DNA of 64,000 nucleotides from assembly GCA_905220665.1 (NCBI GenBank), contig CAJNAR010000016.1:1-64000 (forward strand). Reading direction: 5' to 3'. Source of the DNA: Albugo candida. Its lineage: Eukaryota; Oomycota; Peronosporomycetes; Albuginales; Albuginaceae. Under the pieces are notes generated by a model. That model did not search any database. It saw only the letters and a list, made by a program, of their open reading frames with translations, and had not been told where the DNA came from. The position numbers and the translations under genes were made by a program. Shown here in pieces: positions 57,985-64,000 of the stretch (its first letter is position 1; each line of letters begins with the position of its first letter).

Positions 57985-58830
57985 TCCAATGACGTAGCAC
58001 TCACTAAAATGGAAATATTCTCGACTCCAAGTTTGCTTGTAATATGCGATGGTGCAAAGGGCATTTTCGAAATGCTTTAAACTTGTTCCTTGATTCTTGC
58101 GTTTGCAGCACGTTTGCAGCACTTTTGATCCGACTTGAGCTACATCCTTGTAGATATATGCCATTCCAATTGGCGATTTCAAACTCGGAAATGATCCCAA
58201 TCGTCACTTTGCCCACAATTTGCCCATTTGAATCATACGACGTCGCATCACTTTGAAACCTCGTGCCTTCAGATAGAAAATCAACACGTTTTTGACAAAA
58301 GTTCTTATTCATGAGCTGATACATGATGATGACGTGTCCTAAGAATCCGCCCTGCTCACGACGTTGCTATTCAATTGTCCATGCTTGAGGTGGCTTGGAT
58401 GGGTGGTGTTGAAGGAGTGACTTCTTGACCGTGTAAGCACAATCATATTCTAATCGAAGACTGTCTCGGGCTCTTGATCGACTTTTGAGGGATAATCATC
58501 GAGGAGTAATTCTCGAGCAGATTAATCACATGAGAGCTAAGAATCGACAATTCGAACTCAGTCTCAACAGTGTGTCCTCGCCTGATGAGAATCACACGAA
58601 CTCCTTCCGGCGCTCAACTACAGGTGATGCTAGTGTTCAGACCCTAATGAAATTAGGACTAAATCTACTAATAGAAACATTCCGTTACGCCAAGTATCCA
58701 CAGCTCTCGCTCCTCTACTGCGACCCGCAAACGATCCTCCATAATCTCATATATGATGCATCTCCTTTGTAGTATACTAAACCTATATGCATATAGAAGC
58801 TGAAGATCGTTTTCTTCAACGCCAGCGTTG
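57985..58830 (-). pseudogene. GcvT pseudogene 4, 5'-truncated
   Basis: Minus-strand similarity to GcvT from about residue 142 to the C-terminus. It begins near 58825 (GAAAACGATCTTC) and includes FELSI near 58560, GQIVGKVTIG near 58215 and ANWNGIYLQGC near 58150 (frame-shifted against [12 protein letters not shown]). Stops and frame changes throughout. It is oriented opposite to pseudogenes 1-3, as expected for the inverted cassette D. Confidence 0.88.
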
Positions 58831-59402
58831 ACAACGACGTATTCTTACATTCCAATCGAATCAGATCGATGACAGGCTTCCAGCTAGGTCCTTGTATATC
58901 TCATTGCTTCCAATCATCGCCTTGTTTTGCTCTACTTCTCTCAATACCTCATGTCCACGTTTATTGTCCTCGTCGACGTCGTTACAGTCCTTAAATCTGC
59001 GCAATCAACACCTTGAGTCGTCCAATATCGCGATGTAGCGGCCATTTGTATGAATGCGGGGTCTGCCTGTCAACGATGATAACCTCTCTCAAGTGTAATG
59101 TAGTACTTGGTCCACGCTCCAAGGATGCTGGTGCAGAGTGCACCTTTGGTGGGAAGAATACCAACCGCTTTTGTATATAAATTGCAATTGTCGCAAGTAA
59201 GGGCGTTACTATATTATTCATTCTTTCAGATTTATGGAATATTTAGAACGCAAAATCACAAAATCCCTCATGCATTTCCATTCTATGATTACTGTAGCAG
59301 CCTTCTTCTTCATTCGTCAGTGCCGGATGAGGAAATCAGATAAGATCGACTCACAATACAATAAGAATCCTGCCACAACAACGTTTTTACTGTTTGGAAG
59401 CA
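58831..59402. other. Spacer before SSP-G
   Basis: No gene. A reversed S2-like patch (AGAGTGCACCTTTGGTGGGA near 59135) and a reversed copy of the region after it are present. The last ~45 bp before ATG 59403 keep GCCACAACA and TTTGGAAGCA of the SSP upstream block. Confidence 0.45.
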
Positions 59403-60017
59403 ATGCGTGCGGTACGTATTTTGTACATTGCAACATGCATCAACTACAAATGCGACGGCACAACAGATAATCTCACGGAGAAATCCCACAATTCCGATCA
59501 TGTTTCCGGCGAACCTCCCCATGAGGGTCCATTTAATGCAGCAATACAAGAGCCGAAGATGCTGAAGGATATATCGACCCCGTTAGCATCTTTGATATTG
59601 CAGAAGCAAAAGTCAGTGAGATCTGGAGAAGAAAACGAACCGATGAGGGAGGAGATATCCCACAATCCCGATGATGTTTCCAGCGAACCTTCTCATGAAG
59701 GCCCAATTGATACAAGAATACAAGAATACAAGAAGCCTAGCTGTGTAAAGAAACGGCCAAGTATTCTAAAGAGATCCCCGACCTTTAACGAGAATGTTGA
59801 AGTGTTTATATTTGAGCGAGACTCAGATTCAAATTTAGAGTCAGATTCAAAGTCAGAGTCAAAGTCGGAGTCAGAGTCAGATCAGCCTGAAGGGATAAGA
59901 GATAAATGCATAAGAGCAGTAGCGAACACACTGGCATCTATTTGCAATCCACCTATCCCTACTGGTGTTAAACTTAGGCGAGAAAACGCACGATTCAAAC
60001 GATCAAATACATTCTAG
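59403..60017 (+). CDS. Small secreted protein, INYKC family, 204 aa (SSP-G)
   Basis: ATG 59403 begins MRAVRILYIATCINYKCDGT; the frame upstream starts only with TTG. It is an uninterrupted single exon to 60017. Two tandem copies of a ~28-residue unit lie near residues 26-60 (SHNSDHVSGEPPHEGPFNAA) and 82-115 (SHNPDDVSSEPSHEGPIDTR). After a basic stretch (CVKKRPSILKRSPTF) comes an acidic run of SDS/SES repeats (ESDSKSESKSESESD near 150-165) and a basic end. It has few cysteines. It is the plus-strand counterpart of SSP-F in the inverted cassette pair, but the two proteins are unrelated after the first ~22 residues. Confidence 0.7.
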   Translation: MRAVRILYIATCINYKCDGTTDNLTEKSHNSDHVSGEPPHEGPFNAAIQEPKMLKDISTPLASLILQKQKSVRSGEENEPMREEISHNPDDVSSEPSHEGPIDTRIQEYKKPSCVKKRPSILKRSPTFNENVEVFIFERDSDSNLESDSKSESKSESESDQPEGIRDKCIRAVANTLASICNPPIPTGVKLRRENARFKRSNTF

Positions 60018-60246
60018 CTCTTTATATCCCCTTCACCAGTTGGTCGTTTCGCTATATATTTGGCATCACATGACCTTTTAGCAGGCAATTGCATTCAGTG
60101 TTGCAAGGGCTTTTTACACTGGCGATGACACGACTTGCTTTTAGTAGAGACTCGGTCACTTTCGCGGTACAGAAAATCTGTGTCCAGTATACATAGACAC
60201 CTTTTCAGTCGTATACTACTGTACTATACACGAAGCCCTGCTCTGA

Positions 60247-60968
60247 ATGGTTAATGAAAGCCTTATTTTGTTCTGGTCCTTTGCCTCACTCTCATCGAAT
60301 AATTGTAGACATCTGCGGATTCTGTAATTCAGATTTCGGATACAGCATCATTCACCGTATCAAATTTCGTGATTCCCCATTACTGTCGTCGATATGTTGA
60401 ATCAGTATTGCTTCCTTCCGGCTTGATACGCAATCGCATCGAGAAAATCGCAAGAGATGTACACGCAATGTACAAAGACAAAACAATACATTTTTTGTGC
60501 GTACTGAAAGGTGGAAGCAAGTTCTTTCACGATTTGACCGAATTACTGGCAGAAATTTCAAAGCACACCGATTGCACTCACGTTCCATTCACCTTTGATT
60601 TCATCCGAGTCAAAAGCTACCAAGGAACGCAAAGCAGTGGGCATGTTGAGATTTCGGGCGTTGAGTTGGAAAAACTATGCGGTAAAGAAGTTGTGCTAGT
60701 GGAAGATATCATCGATACAGGAAAGACAATGGCCAAATTGATTCCGCATTTGGAGCAATACAAACCAGCGTCCATCCGAGTGGCAAGTTTGCTGGAAAAA
60801 AGAATTGGGATCCAAAAGCCTACTTTTAAAGCAGATTTTGTGGGATTTTCGATCCCTAACAAATTTGTAATTGGGTACTGTTTGGATTATAATGATATTT
60901 TTCGTGAGTTGGAGCACATTTGTGTCATAAACGAAGAAGGGATCGAGCAGTTCGCACTAAAAGAATAG
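60247..60968 (+). CDS. HPRT: Hypoxanthine-guanine phosphoribosyltransferase, 220 aa (copy D)
   Basis: ATG 60247-60249 is followed at once by an intron, 60250-60308 (59 bp, GTTAAT...TTGTAG). The main exon is 60309-60968. The donor is GTTAAT against GTAAAT in copy C, and the intron is one base shorter. The protein differs from copy C at only three positions near the N-terminus (IPHYCRRYVESVLLPSG against IPLYCRRYVESILIPSG). All catalytic motifs (VEDIIDTGKTM, VKSYQGTQSSG) are kept. Both copies look functional, giving at least two HGPRT genes in purine salvage. Confidence 0.92.
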
Positions 60969-61157
60969 AGATGGAGTCAATCTAAGTTTTGAAATACAAC
61001 CAAGCGGTATCACGGGTGAATCACTGCATACTTTCATTTCCGAAGCCTTTGTATCGCCGCTAAAAGTTCTGGTTGAGTGAGGATAGTTGTTCCAATTACT
61101 TAGTCCCATTCTGAATGGTGAGACTCAATAAAAGTTCATGCGATCCGATAGCGTCTA

Positions 61158-62717
61158 TCAGGGAAACTGAAGTGAAGGAGTATTGCATTGAAGTGCATAA
61201 CGCAACTTCTCAATTTCAACTTGCATGTTATCCGTCAAAGTCGCCCATTTTTTCATTTCTTCGGCACTCAATTCGCTCAGCTCGTGTACTTGTGCTTCCA
61301 AATCAGCTTTCTCTTTGCAAAGCGTTGCACGTTCTTGCAGTAGTTCGTATATGATCTGATCTTTCACCCGTACGAATGGCTCGGATGTATTTCCCGTATC
61401 AGCGGGGACGAATGAGTCTTTCTCTGAAATCGTTTGACTGTGTGCTCCTCTAGGCGCTTGGCTGTCCCAATCGCGGCTTTTTCCTTTATATTTCAAACCT
61501 TCATATTCAAAACAAATCTTCTGCGCTCCCGATTTGTGCTCAGACTTTACTGAACGGCTCGACTCTGGTGGAATGTGTCCTTTACACGTCGGATTTTCGT
61601 CGTCGTCGTAATAACACAGCATGATAAAGTGCTGAGCCTCTTCCCGGAGTTCAGACAATTGATGCAAAGCTTTGTCTAAGTCTTTGTCCGATGTGATTTG
61701 GCTGCTTCCATGCAGAAAGTTTCGGATTGTAGAGTACAGAGTGTCCAATTTACTTAATTTCTGTTCTTTTTCCGAGTAAGTTTGCATCAGCTCGCGATCA
61801 TTCATTGCATGAAGCGAGTCGAGTGTATGTGCAACATCAGGTGGATCACAATTGTTCCTGTTGACCCTGTTGCTTCTCATTGACGTTCGATTTTGGTTGC
61901 GAACGCTGAATTCAGCATTCATTGCTTCCATCTGCATGATAATTCAATTTCTACATCGTTTCGAATGTAATCCTCTTACCGTTTCAACAAGATGCTGACG
62001 TCGATCGAGTAATTCGTCCTTACACAGCGTATGCAGCTTCCATAGCTCCCTACGGATCTGAGCTCTCTTCTCATCACCATCCGGTTCCATCTCCTTCTTT
62101 ACCGGGATCTTATCCTCCTTGCACGCTTTCCCTTCACGGGCACAATTTTGCACGCATATTTTCTGTTCGGATTTTCGATTGTATGTCTTTGTCTGTAGAT
62201 CCTGCACAAAACGCTGTAATTGAGGTCGAAAATCGTTGAAGAATGCATGGAATTTCATGAAATTCATCATTCCAGACCGATCTCGATCGTATCTCTCAAA
62301 TAACTGGCCGGCCTCAAACTCTGAATTTTGATCTGTTCGGATAAACCCAAGCGGCATTCCGACAGAGTCAGTGAGAGCAATCGGAATTCTCTCGTTCTCC
62401 ATTCGATTTTGAGCATTGACATCCGTCGTATCATTTGTAAATGGTTCTGCATAATCTCTCAGTAACTCCAAAAAGTCTCTCCGCGTAAGGAATCCATTCC
62501 CGTTCTGATCATACTGTCGGAATAGCTGTATTGCATCAATATCGGCAAGTGGAACAGAACCGCTGAGGTTCTCGCCGACAAAGCCAATCGACTGCTGTTC
62601 TATTGGCCTTGTCAGATCATTCGCTTCTTTCACTTTTGCACTCGTATGTGCTTCTCTAGACTTTGAGCTGAGACCTTCTCTTTTCCTCTCCTTTGATTCC
62701 TTTTTTTTCGTCTCCAT
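61158..62717 (-). CDS. EF-hand and coiled-coil protein, 503 aa (copy D)
   Basis: Mirror of copy C: exon 1 62717-61980, intron 61979-61932 (48 bp), exon 2 61931-61158. EF-hands and coiled coils are as in copy C. Differences are few: TDQNSE for TDHNSE, KICVQNCARE for KLCVQNCAYE, EGLKYKGKSRDWD for EDLTCKGKGTNWD, and PADTG for PTDTG. Changes cluster in the variable middle and spare the EF-hand loops. It is convergent with HGPRT (189 bp between stops) and divergent from PKA. The family is not recognised beyond the EF-hands. Confidence 0.8.
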
Positions 62718-62955
62718 TTTGGTATCTCTTCAATTTCTTCCAATCATCAAAGATGACGCTTCAAGATCGCGTCGTTTCGTGTGTCAAGTAATTGCGACAT
62801 AAAAGCCTGGAAGATTATTTGAACGTGTTGTCGCTCCTGTAAGAGCATTTCTACCTGTCTTATCAAACACATGTGTGTATGACCGTGATACCACCTGTAT
62901 CGTAGTGTCCATGTTTCAGAAAAACAATTTGGAGCATGTTTGTATTCTTTATACT
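62718..62955. promoter_or_regulatory. Divergent promoter region, EF-hand gene and PKA
   Basis: 238 bp separate the two ATGs. The sequence is identical or nearly so in cassette C (53206-53443), so both genes may be controlled from a shared region. No specific element is identified. Confidence 0.4.
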
Positions 62956-64000
62956 ATGGACCTCAAACTACCTCGACTAATCCTCGCTTTCCACCAGGCT
63001 TTTGGAGGTGTTGCACCACGTGAGAAGACATCTCCAGCTTCTCCCGTCGATCCTGTCGATATCACGACATCCGAAAGAATACGTCACTCATTAACTGACT
63101 TTGAAGTGCTCAATACGCTCGGTACAACTACATATCCTTTGCTCAGTCAGCTACCACTACAACGTATTCTGCCTCGTAGGAACCGGCACATTCGGTCGCG
63201 TTCGATTAGTGCATCTTCGTAATGACCCGACAAAGTTTTATGCTCTAAAGATCCTCAAAAAAAGTGAGATTCTCCGTCTACAGCAGTTGCATCATATCAA
63301 GTGCGAGATAGAAATCCTATCGCGCGTGAATCATCCATTCATTGTCAAATACCTCAACCATTTCCAGGACGATCGGCGTTTGTACCTGATACTCGAGTAC
63401 GTGCAAGGCGGTGAATTGTTTTCATACCTACGACGTCAAGGTCGTTTCGCGGATCACGTATCGTGCTTTTACGCGTCCCAATTAGTCCTTGCGATATCGT
63501 ATCTCCACGCTCAACACATTATCTACCGCGACCTCAAGCCCGAGAATCTCTTAATCACTTTGGATGGTTCCCTTCAGATCACTGATTTTGGCTTTGCGAA
63601 AGTGACAATGGACCGAACATGGACGCTTTGTGGAACGCCCGAGTACCTGGCACCAGAAATCATACAGAGCAAAGGCCACGGGAAATCGGTCGATTGGTGG
63701 GCATTGGGCATTTTAATCTACGAGATGCTCGCTGGGTACCCGCCATTTTACGACGAGAATCCCTTTGGCATTTATCAAAAGATTTTAAATGGAAAAATAG
63801 AGTTTCCCAAGCACATGGATTCAAAAGCAAAAGATTTGGTGAAGAAGTTGCTGTCTCACGATCGCACCAAACGGCTGGGTACGTGGGAATATATTCATTT
63901 ACGCCAACAGACTTGTGACTCAATTGACATGCAGGCTGCTTGCGTAATGGCTCCGAGGACGTCAAGAAGCACAAGTACTTTGCCAAAGTGAATTGGGAAG
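62956..64000 (+). CDS. cAMP-dependent protein kinase catalytic subunit-like, partial at the window edge
   Basis: Exon 1 is 62956-63121. Intron 63122-63179 (58 bp, GTACAA...CGTAG). Exon 2 is 63180-63878. Intron 63879-63934 (56 bp, GTACGT...ATGCAG). Exon 3 is 63935 onward. Motifs: glycine loop LGTGTFGRVRL, lysine YALKILKK, catalytic loop YRDLKPENLL, DFGFAKV, activation loop RTWTLCGTPEYLAPE with the Thr that is phosphorylated in PKA, and the C-lobe HDRTKRLG then CLRNGSEDVKKHKYF. Both splices restore frame. This is AGC-group kinase sequence, closest in pattern to PKA-C. The AGC C-terminal tail would lie beyond base 64000. Confidence 0.92.

Larger units (their letters stand above)
60206..63381. 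repeat. Right arm of a 3.2-kb inverted repeat
   Basis: Mirror of 52780-55955. The inner boundary lies near GTATAGTACAGT, just outside the HGPRT start. At the outer edge the arm passes into kinase sequence that is intact here but broken in the left copy. Confidence 0.95.

Noticed and set aside
58485..58772. Plus-strand 95-codon ORF
   Set aside because: It is antisense to GcvT pseudogene 4; the DNA aligns with GcvT on the minus strand.
37425..60017. RXLR, LFLAK/CRN, CHXC or CX2CX5G effector motifs in the secreted proteins
   Set aside because: I looked for each after the signal peptides and found none in a proper position.
60352..60862. Minus-strand ORFs overlapping HGPRT (and their mirror at 55.3-55.8 kb)
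   Set aside because: Shadows of the HGPRT coding sequence. They recur in both arms only because the arms are identical.

Overview
The window is the left end of a eukaryotic chromosome. It opens with about 286 bp of perfect (CCCTAAA)n telomere. Short GT-AG introns of about 48-79 bp split most host genes, and the gene content (a DOCK exchange factor, TIM14, LC8 dynein light chain, glycine-cleavage T protein, HGPRT, PKA catalytic subunit) is ordinary protist content. A TTTAGGG telomere, oomycete-type Copia gag, short introns and arrays of fast-diverging small secreted proteins fit an oomycete, perhaps an obligate biotroph such as a white rust (Albugo). The genus is an inference.

Region 1 (1-16.6 kb) is telomere followed by a transposon graveyard. 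It holds a dead LINE whose 5' end abuts the telomere, a dead Copia LTR element with 158/159-bp LTRs that carries a nested Tc1/mariner element, and a fungal-type DDE transposon.

Region 2 (16.6-28 kb) is gene-poor and decayed. Splicing by eye recovers small host genes: an LC8 dynein light chain, TIM14/PAM18, a candidate secreted membrane protein and several short unknowns.

Region 3 (28-39.5 kb) is a compact euchromatic block: DOCK GEF, mitochondrial GGQ release-factor-like protein, a Lys/Glu-rich four-exon gene, a small membrane protein, a small secreted protein (SSP) and an intact three-exon glycine-cleavage T protein.

Region 4 (39.5-64 kb) is the most unusual part. A cassette [PKA - EF-hand/coiled-coil gene - HGPRT - spacer S1 - SSP - spacer S2 - 5'-truncated GcvT] is repeated whole or in part about five times, in several states of decay. 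The two best copies face each other as a 3.2-kb inverted repeat whose coordinates sum to a constant 116,161. In every cassette the GcvT part is dead. The SSP part stays open and keeps its signal peptide, first exon and upstream block while its tail changes. One SSP (49.3-49.8 kb) gets its C-terminus from one arm of a 153-bp near-perfect palindrome. This looks like a subtelomeric birth-and-death machine that diversifies secreted proteins while inverted-repeat homogenisation preserves the flanking housekeeping genes.
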